Shown here: piece after piece, positions 22,629-34,151 of the stretch
Layout: each line of letters begins with the position of its first letter
How positions within the stretch are numbered: position 1 is the first letter of the stretch
Assembly: GCA_027257055.1 (NCBI GenBank)
Contig: JAPVLO010000323.1
Location: 62,001-126,000 of the forward strand
Direction of reading: 5' to 3'
Length of the DNA: 64,000 bases
Source: Cephalopachus bancanus
Taxonomy: Eukaryota; Chordata; Mammalia; Primates; Tarsiidae
Position numbers and translations under genes: made by a program
Notes under the pieces: model-generated
Seen by the model: the letters and a program-made list of their open reading frames with translations, nothing else
Told to the model about the DNA's origin: nothing
The model's database searches: none

Positions 22629-23079
22629 ATCTCTTAAGACTCATCTTTGATTTCATTGTGCTGTTTCACTTGTTCAAGGGTAGAAGTAGCTACTGAAGCT
22701 GAGTTGTCGGTCTATTTTTCCAAAGAAAGTTTCATCCAGGTCTGTGTTGAGTATAAAAGTTTTGTTTCCAAATCTGAGGTGTTTTTCAGCCTAATAATTT
22801 AATTAAGTGGCAAAGGTCATTCCAATATGTGAACAGGAAACCATAAAACTGCTCTCTCTGATCAAAGAATTTTGCCATTGCTGTATGCTGTAGTTTAGCC
22901 TTCTATGGTAGGTCTAAACTGTAAATAAAGGTGCTAAATAAAAGAAGGCATTTAGTAAGGCATTATTGAAATCTAATGTTTTATTTAAGTGCTATGGTAT
23001 ATGTTAAGGATGCATTGATAGTTAAAATTCTCAGTGCCATACAACCAATTATATTATACATGATAAACAGAAAATGGTC
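22629..23079. other. Intronic sequence, nothing recognised
   Basis: No exon or named repeat is apparent. Confidence 0.4.
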
Positions 23080-23225
23080 AGGTCTGGATAGTGTAGTATA
23101 GTAAGACCAAGGAGAAAATTTTTAAGAAAGAAATCAGGAAGAGCTTCATAGAAGAAGGTGACATGTGAGTTGAATAAAAGAACAGAATTTTGACCTTGGG
23201 AAAAATATGGGCAGGGGGCAGGAAC
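23080..23225 (+). repeat. Ancient mammalian repeat, G/A-rich family
   Basis: 'aggaagagcttcatagaaga' and 'gtgacatgtgagttgaataa' recall a widespread ancient mammalian repeat that occurs several times in this window in the same orientation. Class uncertain. Confidence 0.4.
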
Positions 23226-23939
23226 TAAAGGTCTTAGTTTAATTTCCAGAAATTGTTTTGCAAAACAGTTTCATTTAACTGGCTGTTCCTGTTACCAAAG
23301 CTACTGGCATTTTCTTAAATGTACTAAAGTTTACATTTTATAGCTGCTTAGGAATTTATTGTTTGAACTGTTTCCTTGTTCTGCTTTTCAAACTGTTTAA
23401 CCAAAAATTTTTTTTAACCCACCAAAGAAATAAAGTCTCTATGCTGGTAGTTAATTCAATTATTAAATTAGTAAACGTAAGGGTATGAGATTCAGAAACA
23501 ATAAATGAGTAGCTTGAGGTCAGATGGGGTATAATTGCAAAAACAGAATTGGAACCTAAGTCTTCTGACCTCCTATATGCTGTGGTTTTTTTTTTTTGAG
23601 ATGACTATTAAAGTGGATATTTGAAACTTTTAAGGCCTTCTATCTAGGCTGAGGACTCTGGACGCATTACATATTAGTTTTATTGATTTATCTGATATAT
23701 AAATTGGTGATTGTAGTTAAGTAGATTTTTGTTCACACTTGATATTAACTACTAGTCTGAGGAGAAAAGGTTACTAAATATGTAATTACAATCAAGTGTG
23801 ATTAGTGTTGTGATAGTCTGTGTTCTGGAAGGCAAGGGTTATGTCTGTTTTATTTATTAATATATATTCAGTACTTTAATATGTACAGTACTCATAGTAC
23901 CATTTGATGGATATTTATTTAGTGACTAAATGGGAATAT

Positions 23940-24560
23940 AATAAAGACCTCCCAAAAGAAGTGACTGTTAAATTGAAACTTGGAGGAACTGTTGGTGACT
24001 TATCTAGATACAAAAATGGAGAAGGATTGTTAGCAGAAGAAACAGCATGTGCAAAGTATGAGAGGTAAAAGAAAGGGAAGATTGATGGAATGGAAGGGAG
24101 TGTATGTTTTGATTGTAGAGCTCACCGTGGAGTGTGGCTGGGGGGCATGGCTAGTGTCAAGAGATAAGACAGAGAGTAAGGTTAGGGCCATTTTGTTGAG
24201 ACTCTTATAAACCATTTTAAGGAGTTTCAACTAACAGAGTAATGAGAAACCAGTGAAAAAGTTTAAATGTGAGGAAGTGATATGATTACATCTGTGTTTT
24301 AGCAAAGGAACCCAATTTAAAATGTAGAGAACAGCTCACAGGTAAAGCTAGATGGGATTCAGGAAGACCAGTTAGCATGGGGAAGATGCTGGCCTGACTT
24401 TAGCATGGTAGGAGTGGGCACAGGAAGATGTGGCTGGGTTTAAGAGAGAATTAGACCACAGCATAGATAAACTTTAGTGACGTATTGTAATGGAGTTGGT
24501 GGGGGCAGGAGAGTAAAGGAGTTAAGGATGAGTCATGTTTCTAGCCTGGGCTGTGCTGCT
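23940..24560 (+). repeat. Ancient mammalian repeat, long G/A-rich copy
   Basis: Collinear with the copy at 47150-47800 in inverted or rearranged parts: 'aacagcatgtgcaaagtatg', 'ccattttaaggagtttcaac', 'gaagtgatatgattacatct' and 'ttaaggatgagtcatgtttc'. These are hallmarks of one old interspersed family. I cannot assign its class with confidence. Confidence 0.45.
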
Positions 24561-25179
24561 ATTTTTACAAATAAGACCTGTGAAGAAGAAGAATATTGGG
24601 AAAGAACAAGAATTACATTTTAGCTATATTCAGCTTGAAGTAGCACACTTGATTCCTACATCTGAGTAGAAATGTTAGGTGACAGATGTAAGAGACCTGT
24701 AATTTGAGGGAGATATGAGAGTCATCAGCATTACATCTTCATATCTCACAAGTTCATTACTTATGTTCTGTCTCTGTAAGACATCGCAAAGCATGTTTAT
24801 ACATTAAAAATTAGACTGACCTAAAGATTGTTTTAAAAAATTACTTTTTTCTTATAGATTTATGAGCTACTGTTTGTATTAGAAATTCTGATGTCTGCTT
24901 ATTCTTAAACAAGATTTAATATCATTAGTGAATAACTATACTACTGATGGCAAGAGTCTTACCAAAAATACTTGAATAGCTAAGGGAGTTTTAAATATGT
25001 TAAATCTTGGATTTATATATAGTGTCAAAGTAGCTGAATATGAATTCTAATACTTGATAATGCAAACATTTTCCACCCCAAATAGCACAGTTTGGGCTAA
25101 AGGGATCTTGAAGTCTTTGGGTTAATCATGATTCAACAAATCATTAGGATAAAAAGTATATGTAAAAACAGGATCTTGC

Positions 25180-25262
25180 CTATATGTTAGTTGTTTATAC
25201 TCACTTTCTAGAGCAATTCTTGGCACAGAGGGCCTCAATAAATGTTTGTTGAATAATCAATA
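25180..25262 (+). repeat. L2-class 3' end
   Basis: 'ctagagcaattcttggcaca' followed by 'ctcaataaatgtttgttgaa' matches the 3' end of L2-class elements. Confidence 0.6.
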
Positions 25263-25654
25263 TTGATATACAGTGCTTTAATATCTAATCAGATTTTTTA
25301 TTTTTAGTCAGGTTGCAGCAGTGGCAATCTGGCTTTTTAAGGTTAGTTTTAAAGAAGGTTTTATTCCCAATTTAAAGGATAATACTTTTATTTGAGTAAT
25401 AGTTTTCCCCTTAAACTATCCGGTAACTACTTATATTTATGCTATCTCCTTCTATATACTTCCCTTCCAACAAACAGATACATTTCTGTATCTAATCAGA
25501 ACATTTTTACTGACATTTATGAAACATATCTTCTAATAAAAACAGTTTGGACATTTTCACTTGGTATTCAGACATCATGTCTAAAACTGGATTAGTCACC
25601 TCTACTTTTAAAACCTATTCCTTGCTAATGTGATTACCACTTTCTTGTCATCAA

Positions 25655-25675
25655 ACACTCTCTCTCTCTCTCTCT
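25655..25675. repeat. (CT)n simple repeat
   Basis: About nine CT copies. Confidence 0.9.
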
Positions 25676-26486
25676 TTGGCAATATAGCATATATTTATCT
25701 TTCTTACTATTCCTATTGATACTGATTTGTGGGGGGTACATTTCTATTACTTTCTGTGTATGATCTGTCTGTGATCATTTCATTTGTATAAGACCATTTG
25801 GTTCACCTGTTTAGAAAGTTACCCTAATTATATTACTTGCTCAAAAACCATTATCTCCTTAAGAATAAATTTAATTCTTCGGTCTTATGGCCAAGAGCTT
25901 CCAAACTTATGGTCCTTAACTTTCTTTGTCTTGTAAAACTGAAACTCTATACTCATTTAACTATAATTCTCCATTTCTCTCTCCCCTGGGGCCCTAGAAA
26001 CCACCATTTTCCTGTCTTGTCTCTCTGAATTTGACCTGTAAGTATACTCTTCACATAAGTAGAATTGTACAATATTTGTCTTTTTGTGACTGGCTTCTAT
26101 AACTTAGCATAATGTTTTCAAGGTTCATCCATATTGTTGAACTTTGCAGGATTTCTTTCCATTTTAAGGCTGCATGACATTCTTTTGTATGTATGTGCTG
26201 CATTTTGTTGATCTATTTATCCATTGATGGACACCTCGGTTGCTTTTGTTTAGCTCTTGTGAGTATTACTGCTGTGAACACGTGTGTATGAACATCTCTT
26301 CCAGATACTGCTTTCAGAAATTTGGGGTATGTGCCTAGAAGTGGAATTGCTGACTCATGATAGTTTTATTTTTAGTTTTTTGAGGAACTATCATACTGTT
26401 TTCCATAGGTGTATCATTTGATATTCCTACCAACAGTACATAGAAGTTCCTATTTCTCTACATCCTCACCAACACTTTATATTTTT

Positions 26487-26578
26487 TTGCTTATTTATTT
26501 ATTTAGAAATTAGGATTTATTGAGAAGACAGAAAAACTCCCACAGTGGAAGGGGACCTGAGGGGCTTGCCCTTTGCTT
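26487..26578. repeat. About 92-bp insertion of unknown origin in L1
   Basis: L1 homology stops after 'caccaacactttatattttt' and resumes at 'gtagccaccctaatgactgt'. The insert starts with (TTAT)n and contains 'ggatttattgagaagacaga'. It may be a fragment of an LTR or lineage-specific retroelement, but I do not recognise it. Confidence 0.45.
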
Positions 26579-26699
26579 TGTAATAGTAGCCACCCTAATG
26601 ACTGTGAGTTAATATCTCATTGTGGTTTTTGATTTGCATTTCACTAATGACTAGTGATATTGAGTGTATTTTTATATGCTTGTTGGCCATTCACATGTC

Positions 26700-26949
26700 T
26701 TTTTTTTTTTTTTTTTTTTTGAGTTGGAGTCTCACTCCGTCACCCAGACTGAGGCGACCGGCCACCTCAGCCTTCTAAGTAGCTGGAACTACAGGTGCGT
26801 GCTACCACGCCTGGCTAGTTTTTGATTTATTGTAGAGATGAGGCCTCACCAAGTTACCCGGGCGGGTCTCGGACCCTCGGACTCAGGCAATCCACTCACC
26901 TCAGCCTTCCAAAGTGCTGGGATTACAGGCTGAACTACCGAGCCCAGTC
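26700..26949 (-). repeat. Alu, shortened right arm
   Basis: T-tract then 'gagttggagtctcactccgt'. The right arm is shortened (a deletion near 26748), and the left arm ends 'aactaccgagcccagtc'. Confidence 0.9.
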
Positions 26950-28023
26950 GTTCACGTATTTTTTTGAGAAGTATCTATTCTTTGCCCATTTTTTAATCAA
27001 GCTGTTTGTTTTCCCGTTAAGTTGTAGGAGTTCTCTGTATAACCTGGATTTCAGTCACTTATCAGATACATGATTTGCAAGTATTTTCTTACAGTTCATG
27101 GGTTTTATCCTGTATATCTTTTGCCGCACAAAATTTTTAGATTTTCACAAAGTCCAGTTTGTCTTTTTCTGTTTTGTTGCCTGTGCCTTTGGTATCATAT
27201 CTAAGAAAACATTGCCAAATACAGTGTCTCGAAGTGTTTGTCATATTTTCTTTTAGGAATTTTATAGTTTTAGGACTTATGTTTTAGTCTTTAGCCATTT
27301 TGAGTTACTTTAGGAATGTAGATATCCAGATCCTTTCTTTTGCATCTGGATATCTGGTTATCCCAGTTCCGTTTGTTGAAATGACTGTCATTTCTCCATT
27401 GTGTACTCTTGTCAAAAATCATTTGACTATACATGCATGGGTTTATTTCTGGGTTATCTGTTTTGTTCTGTTGACTTATATGTCTGTCTTTATCCCAGTA
27501 CCACCACTGTCTTGATTACTGTTCCTTTTTAGTATGTTTTGAAATCAGGAAATGTGAGGCCTCCATCTTTGTTCTTTTTCAAGTTTTGTTTGTTTGTTTT
27601 TTTTTGACTCTTTGAGGTCCCTTGAGGTTCCAGATGAATTTTAGGATGAGTTTTCCTATTTCTGTAAAAAATGCCATTGGGGATTTGACAGAGAGTGTAT
27701 TGAATCTGTAGATTGTTTTTGGTAGTATTGACATCTTAAAAATATTAAGTCTTTCAGTGTATGAACATGGGTGTGTTTTCATTTATTCATGTCTTTTAAA
27801 ATTTCTTGTAGTGTTTGTAGTTCTCATCATACAAGTCTTTTTACTTGCTTGGCTAAGTTAATTCCTAAGTATTTAATTCTTTTTAGTTCTAATGTAAGTG
27901 GAATTGTTTTCTTAATTTCCTTTTTGGATTGATCATTAGTAATGTATAGAAATACAACTGACTTTAATATGTTGATTTTATATCCTGCTACTTTGCTGAA
28001 TTCATTTATTAGCTGTAATCGTT

Positions 28024-28052
28024 GTGTGTGTGTGTGTGTGTACGTGTGTGTG
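28024..28052. repeat. (GT)n simple repeat
   Basis: Interrupted GT run within the antisense L1. Confidence 0.95.
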
Positions 28053-28200
28053 TACTCTAGGTTTTTCTCCACATGACATCATATCATCTGTGAACAGAGA
28101 TAATTTTACATCTTTCCAAATTGAGTGTCTTTTATGTCTTTTTCTTGCCTCATTGCTGTGGTTAGAACTCCCACAGCAATTGACTAAAAGAGGAGAAAGG

Positions 28201-28424
28201 GATTTATTGTAGAGACAAGGTCTTGCCAAGTTCCATAGACCTAAGTTCCAAAAAAATTCCTCTAAATTTACTGTTAGAATAAGCTTATGTGTTTTGTGTG
28301 CTTTCTGGTGGATAGGGAGAGGCAGCCAGAAACATGCAGTGTGTCTGATGAAATCAGTTGAAGTTGATAAGTGGAAAACTTTTTTTTTAAATTCTCACAA
28401 TTGTTGTTTTTGAGTTGCCCAGGC
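28201..28424. other. Mosaic insertion built from local pieces
   Basis: Order within L1: an Alu scrap (28201-28232, 'gatttattgtagagacaagg'); a 29-bp piece inverted relative to 32271-32299 (28235-28263); a 139-bp piece in direct orientation to 31989-32129 (28265-28403, about 96 percent identical by eye); then the continuation of the same Alu scrap ('gttgcccaggca', about 28414-28424). The L1 sequence 'actaaaagaggagaaag' is nearly repeated on the far side (about 28437). See findings. Confidence 0.85.
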
Positions 28425-28712
28425 AATAAATTGTTGAATAAAAGAGGAGAAAGTGGTCATTCCTGTCTTACTCCTGATTTTAGAGGAAAAGCTTTCACAT
28501 TCTGATGTTTGCTATGGGGTTTTTATAAATAGCTTTTATGATGTTGTGGTAGTTTCCTTCTATTACTAATGAGTATGAGGTGAATGTCTCATTGTGGTTT
28601 TGTTTTGCATTTCCCTAATAATTAGGGATGTTGAGCATATTTTCCTATGCTTGTCGACCACTTGTATATCATCTTTGGAGACAATCTATTCAAGTCCTAT
28701 GCCTGCCTGCTT

Positions 28713-29165
28713 GCTTATTTATTTATTTTAAAGATATGGGGTACAATTCAGGATTAGGTATACAAGTGATCATTGTACAGGTAAAGTTTGGCTCTCCCTT
28801 TGGTACCCACTTTGACTGGTTTGAGATCAGTACCCTTATTGATGTTGTGTGTCTCTCTCCCCCCGCCCCACAGTATCCCACTACTGTCAATACCTTTCTT
28901 ATAGTATTATGGTAAATGTTCAGGGTCCACTTACGTGTGAGAACATATGGTACTCTGTTCTTTGTTTTGTGATAGATCACTGAGCATGATAGATAGAGTC
29001 TAAATCCATCCAAGTTGCTGTGAAGTCTACATATGTTTGTCCTTCTTTATGACTGCTTAATATTCCATTGTGTATCACATTTTTTAAAAGCCAGTCCAGT
29101 TTCAATGGGTGGCATGGTTGGTTTCTAGACTGTTGTTTTCAATTATGGCTGCACTTTAAAGTGCC
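28713..29165 (-). repeat. Lineage-specific L1 3' end
   Basis: Starts with 'ttatttattttaaagatatg' (reversed tail), then 'gttgtgtgtctctctccccc', then 3' UTR blocks such as 'gtgagaacatatggtactct' near 28937 and 'cttaatattccattgtgtat' near 29056. This is the longest copy of this 3' module in the window. Confidence 0.75.
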
Positions 29166-29175
29166 AAAGGAGATA

Positions 29176-29179
29176 ACAC

Positions 29180-29247
<68 letters not shown>
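29176..29247. repeat. (CA)n microsatellite, about 70 bp
   Basis: Nearly uninterrupted CA repeats with one AAAC interruption. Apparent open frames across it are repeat artefacts. Confidence 0.98.
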
Positions 29248-29299
29248 CCATTTTCATAGTCACTTAGGTTAGAATTTTTTATGGGGGGACTGAACATCG

Positions 29300-29592
29300 G
29301 TAGTTTTTTTTTTTTTTTGAGTTGGCGTTTCACTCTGTCACCCAGCCTGGCGTGCAGTGGCCGCTCCCGGCCACCGCAGCCTCGACCTGCTGGGCTCCGG
29401 CGATCCTTCCGCCTCAGCCTTCCAAGTAGCCGGAACTACAGGCATGTGCTACCACGCCCGGCTGATTTTTTGATTTATTGTAGAGATGAGGTCTCGCTGC
29501 CCAGGCAGGTCTCGAACCCGCGGGCTCAGGCAATCCACTCACCTCAGCCTCCCAAAGGCGCGGGATTACAGGCTGAGCCACCGAGCCCGGCT
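29300..29592 (-). repeat. Alu, lineage-specific dimer, young-looking
   Basis: Begins 'tttttttttttttgagttgg' and ends 'gccaccgagcccggct'. CpGs are largely intact, implying a recent insertion. Flanks 'atcggtagtttt' and 'atcagtagtttt' are the target-site duplication. Contains GTGGCCGCTCCCGGCCAC at 29357-29374. Confidence 0.95.
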
Positions 29593-29639
29593 TATCAGTA
29601 GTTTTAAAAAGATTTTCAAGTACAGATGTATTTGAAAAT

Positions 29640-29790
29640 TCTGTTCTAGATGATTCTGACTGCACATCAGAGTTGTGTGGAGTACTTTTAAAAAATCTAC
29701 AGGTCTTAGTGAAGTTGAATCAAATTCCAGGGAAGGAGTTGTGCAATCTATCTTTTTAAAAGTTGCCCAAGTTTTTCTTAAGCCAGGTTT
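29640..29790. mobile_element. Possible hAT (MER5-class) remnant
   Basis: 'gattctgactgcacatcaga' and 'tacttttaaaaaatctacag' faintly resemble MER5-type MITEs. Low confidence. Confidence 0.3.
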
Positions 29791-30260
29791 TTAATACTAG
29801 ACTAGAGTTTTCTCAGCCTCAGAAAAGGACAGTTAGCAACTTATTTTCATATAGGTCATTTACAAGGGCCCCGAATATAAGTTTTCTATTGCATGGGTTG
29901 AAAGTAGATCCATATGTTTTATGTGTCAGGTATGTAGAACTAAGTTGTTTACTTCTGGCCAGTAAGGAGATTGATGTGGGTGCCTATCCAGATACAGATC
30001 TATTTCATTGTATGTAGGGTTATAATAATGTGAGTGGGCAGGACCAAATTTTTTCTTAGGCAGATCTGCTTATATGTCCAAACAGGTATTTTATTTATGT
30101 TCCAGCATTTAGCATAAAGCATGGTGGAAGTGAACTTAGTTGGCACTTTCAGAGGACAAAAACAGATATTCATTTATATCACAGTAGAACCTATATGCAA
30201 TTTTATTTAAAACAAGTCTTTAGTTCCAGTAAGGTGAGTGTATTAGCCGCTAGGCTCCCA
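29791..30260. other. Intronic sequence, nothing recognised
   Basis: No exon or named repeat is apparent. Confidence 0.4.
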
Positions 30261-30264
30261 TAAG

Positions 30265-30721
30265 GATTTGTAATAGTTCTCTCTCATATCTTGGGAGTAC
30301 ATTCCAGGACCTCCCAGTGATGCCTGAAACCTTGGGTAGTACTGACCCCCATATGCACTGTTTTTTTCTTTTATATACATATCTTGATAAAGCTTAATTT
30401 ATAAATTAAGCACAATAAGAAATTAAAAACAATAATTCGTAATAAAATAGGACAGTTAAATAAAATAAGGTTTACTTGTACATAAATACTGTGATACTTA
30501 GTGAAACGGTTATACCATGGATACTGAAGACAAAGGGATGATTCACAGCCTGGATGGAGCAGGACAGTGCAGGATTTCCTCACACTACTCAGAGTGACAT
30601 GCAGTTTGAAACTTATGAATTGTTGATTTCTGGAAGTTTCCATTTAATATTTTCAGACTATAGTTGACTGTGGGTAATTGAAACATCAGAAAGCAAAACC
30701 ACAGGTAAGGGATGACTCCTG
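30265..30721. mobile_element. Pogo/Tigger-class MITE
   Basis: 'cattccaggacctcccagtg', 'gcctgaaaccttgggtagta' and 'ataaagcttaatttataaat', ending 'ggtaagggatgactcctgta', are characteristic of a non-autonomous Tigger-class element. It lacks coding capacity. The same family is present at 39953-40685. It sits at the edge of a MaLR-like LTR. Confidence 0.7.
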
Positions 30722-31036
30722 TACCACAGACTGGGTAGCCTAAGCAATAGAAATTTTTTTATGGAGGCCAGAAGTCTAAGAACAAGATGTTGACAGGTTT
30801 GGTTTCTCCTGAGCTCTCTCTCCTTGGTTTGCAGATGGCTGCCTTCTTGCTGTGTACCTACATGGCCTATTCTCTGTCAATCCCCATCCTTGTTATCTTT
30901 CTGTATGTCCTAATCACCTTTTCTTATAATCCATTTGGATTGGATTAGGACCCATTCTAATGGCTTTCTTTTAACTTATTGGGGTTAGGGCTTTAACATA
31001 TGAATTTTGAGGGGGATACAATTCCATCTGTAACAA
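30722..31036 (-). repeat. MaLR-type LTR, antisense
   Basis: 'accacagactgggtagccta', 'gcagatggctgccttcttgc' and 'tttaacatatgaattttgag' match the LTR type seen at 13652 and 14043. The Tigger-class MITE replaces its outer end. Non-coding fossil. Confidence 0.6.
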
Positions 31037-32337
31037 AGAGTTAGTTCAAAATGTTCTTCTGTATAACTAATGAATTAATGGGTTGAATTAAATTATTTGG
31101 ACTTGTTTATCAGATGCTCGTTACTGCAAAAAATCTGCCAAAAATGATGGCTTTGGTTTTTGTAATGAATATTTAACCGTGCCCTTAGACTATATATATA
31201 GACTATATATATATAGCAAGATGCAATGCATTGTCAGATGTGTGACTTTTGGTTTGCTATGTCAAGTAAGTATGCATCTATTTATCAGTATATCTGAAAG
31301 ATATACTTAAAGTATTTAGGAAGAGTCATAAATTGGGGAGGGAGTTACAGTATAGTTTATGTATTATACAAATTTGTTTTAAAAATATTTGACTTTAAAT
31401 ATCATTGTTGTGATATTGTCATAAGGAAACAGTAAAAGTCTGTATTGTCTGTCAAAATTATGGTTCAATCTGGAAATAGTCACTGTTTAGGCATCATAAA
31501 GCTAGCAGTAGAACAATAAATGCTATAGGGATTTAAATTATCCTTAGTTTCCCAATTTGGAGAAATAGTAATGGTTAGTATTAGAATCACTGTTGAAAGT
31601 CTGCTTGTTTCTCATGGATCACTTGAAATGAGAGGCTTGCCCCCAAAACTGAAATATATTAGAGAGAATGCTTAGATGAAGTTTGAAAGGAAATTAACTA
31701 GTTGGTAAGTTTTTATTTGGGGGAAAATACATTGTTCTTTCTCTAAATGCATTTTGTATTTTGACATAAGCCTGTTGTAAATTACATCTTATATACAGCC
31801 TTTTAAAGTTTCAGTGCATATCAATACATTTATATACATATGAAATTTTGTAAATTACATACTTATAGCAAGCTAAAAATAACTAATGAGGCATGTGAGT
31901 GAAGTTGTGACTTGAGTAATCACTAATTGAGATAAGGTATATGATCACATTTCTTATTGCTTTTCATATACTCTTAAATTGATTACATAATTTACTGTTA
32001 GAATAAGCTTATGTGTTTTGTGTGCTTTCTGGTGGATAGGGAGAGGCAGCCCAGAAATATGCAGTGTGTCTGATGAAATCAGTTGAAGTTAATAAGAGGA
32101 AAACTTGTTTTTTTAAATTCTCACAATTGATTGATTACAGAGCCTTATTGTTCATTTGTAGTTAGTCTGTTTTGTCTGTGTCCCCTCGTTAGGTTGTCTA
32201 CCACTTTTTAGTTGCTCAAAACATGGTGTATACAATGGAAGACATGGCTCCTATTTTCTTGTAACCAATGAGAGGGATTTTTTTGGAACTTAGGTCTATT
32301 CAAAGAGAAATAAAATCAGTAACCATCAATTGAGTAT
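31037..32337. other. Intronic sequence, donor of the 28.2-kb mosaic
   Basis: No exon or named repeat is recognised. Bases 31989-32129 and 32271-32299 are the probable templates of the mosaic insertion at 28235-28403. A short TATATA palindromic stretch lies near 31189-31217. Confidence 0.5.
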
Positions 32338-32870
32338 TTGAAAGACCTCTGAAAGAACAATTCTGTAAGAGCTTATGTCAAGGAAACTTGACACAGTGCT
32401 GAGGAAGGCTTCCCACAGTAAGTGACCTTGAGACCCGTGATCTGAAGGGAGATGATGAGGTAAGGTTAACTAGATTAGATTTGTTTGATGGAGGGCTGAG
32501 AAGAAGAGAGCAGAGAATTCCAGCCCAAGGGAAAACTGCATGTACAGAGGCTCTATAGTGAGAAAGAACATGTGTTGGGAATTTGAGGAGAGGGTCCGTG
32601 GATTGGATCACTGAGAACTGGTGGGAGGCAAGTATGACACCATAGTGGAGAGAGAGGCAGGCCATGGCAAAACCATTTCAGCTATATTAAGGATTTGGTA
32701 CTATGTCCTGAGAGAGAGGAAAACATGCTTCACAGAGGAGTGACGAACTTGAAAGGTCATTCTGCCTCTGGTGCAGAGAAAAATCAGAAAGGGACCAGTA
32801 GATCCCACTTAGAAGTCAGAGATGCATTAATTTTTAAAAAATTATTTCTGCTTATGATCATGCACAGAAA
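32338..32870 (+). repeat. Ancient mammalian repeat, G/A-rich family
   Basis: 'tgaggaaggcttcccacagt', 'gaattccagcccaagggaaa' and 'gcatgtacagaggctctata' place this in the same ancient family as 23940, 33220 and 47150. Confidence 0.5.
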
Positions 32871-32905
32871 CGTAGTCACCAGTTATGTTCAAAACATTTG
32901 GTATG

Positions 32906-33199
32906 GCTGGGCTCGTTGGCTCAGCCTGTAGTCCCAGCACTTTGGGAGACTGAGGCGAGTGGATTGCCTGAGCCCGGGAGTTCGAGTCCAGCCTGGGCAG
33001 CTTGGCGAGACCTTGTCTCTACAATAAATCAAAAAATTAGCTGGGCATGGTAGCGCACGCCTGTAGTTCAGCTACTTGGAAGGCTGAGGCAGAAGGATTG
33101 CCAGAGCCCAGAAGATCAGTGCTGGAGTGGCTGTGAGTGTGCCACTACACTCCAGCCTAGGCATCAGAGACTCCAACTCAAAAACAACAACAACAAAAA
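32906..33199 (+). repeat. Alu, lineage-specific dimer
   Basis: Starts 'ggctgggctcgttggctcag' and ends with an (AAC)n-containing tail. It lies between two parts of the ancient G/A-rich repeat. Confidence 0.92.
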
Positions 33200-33214
33200 G
33201 CCATTAGGTACTAT

Positions 33215-33575
33215 TTTAGATGCCAGGGACATATCAGTGAGCAAAGTGTGTCTCTTCCCTCAAAAAGCACAGTGGGGGAGAAAAAACAAATAATCAAGTA
33301 ATAATATATGAGGTGTTATTACCCTGAAGAAAAATATTGGCAGAGAGGGGAATAGAGTTACTAAGAGTGCTGTTTTATTTAGGTTGGTCTAGGAGGAAGG
33401 AAATAGGCACAGATGTGAAGGAACTGATCCATACACATATTTGGAGGAAGAACTTCAGACAGAGAGCATTCAGTGTAAAATATCTGGAACATGGTCAAGG
33501 AATAGCAAGGAGGCCAATGTGAGTACAGCGAGAAAGAATGGTAGGAGATGAGGTCTAGGATTAAATGCATTGGAG
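33215..33575 (+). repeat. Ancient mammalian repeat, continued
   Basis: 'gatgccagggacatatcagt' followed by 'caaggaatagcaaggaggcc' and 'gtaggagatgaggtctagga'. Same ancient family, probably continuous with 32338-32870 before the Alu inserted. Confidence 0.45.
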
Positions 33576-33711
33576 TTGGATTGGACATGAACTGTATGAT
33601 ACTTATTACTTTGATATTTCATATATATGATTTTATATTAAAGTTTAGTCATTTCTTTTGCTGATAATATTTTTTGAAATTAAAATAACATTCTGTTATT
33701 TAATAACTTGA

Positions 33712-34057
33712 GGCTGAATGCTGTGGCTCATGCCTGTAATCTCAGCATTTTGGGAGACTGAGGCAAGAGGATTGCTTGTGCCCAGGAGTTTGAGACCAAC
33801 CTGGGCAACATAGTGGGACTTCGTCTTTACAAAAAATAAAAAAAAATTTTTTTTAAAGGCTGGGTGTGGTGGTGTGCATCTGTAGTTCCACCTACTTGGG
33901 AGACTGAGGCGGAAGGATAGTCTGAGCCCAGGAGATCCAGGCTGTGGTGAGCCTGGGTCATGCTACTGTACTCCAGCCTGGGTGACAGAGTGAGACCCCA
34001 ACTCCAGCCTGGGTGACAGAGTGAGACCCCAACTCAAAAAAGGGAAAAAAAAAAGCC
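33712..34057 (+). repeat. AluJ-like with internal tandem duplication
   Basis: Starts 'aggctgaatgctgtggctca' and ends in an A-rich tail. The older Alu type, with the central A-rich linker expanded. A 31-bp block containing 'ctccagcctgggtgacagag' is present twice in tandem near 33971-34032. Confidence 0.9.
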
Positions 34058-34151
34058 ACCAAACCAACCTTTTGGGAGCTATTTTTGGTCCTGTTTTTAA
34101 GTAAGAAAAATAAACCCTTATTTAAAAAATTCAGATACAGAAGGATTTTGT

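Larger units (their letters stand above)
25830..28712 (-). repeat. L1 3' UTR and ORF2 region, antisense, interrupted
   Basis: Reverse-complement L1 sequence runs from the 3' UTR (26040-26700, for example 'aggttcatccatattgttga' near 26121) into ORF2 (27100-28560, for example 'ggatgagttttcctatttct' near 27643). It is interrupted by a small unknown insert (26487-26578), an Alu (26700-26949) and a mosaic insertion (28201-28424). A further 3' UTR piece lies at 28565-28712. Coding capacity is lost. Confidence 0.85.

Noticed and set aside
29139..29333. Open frame of Cys-Val or Thr-His repeats
   Set aside because: Direct product of the (CA)n microsatellite.
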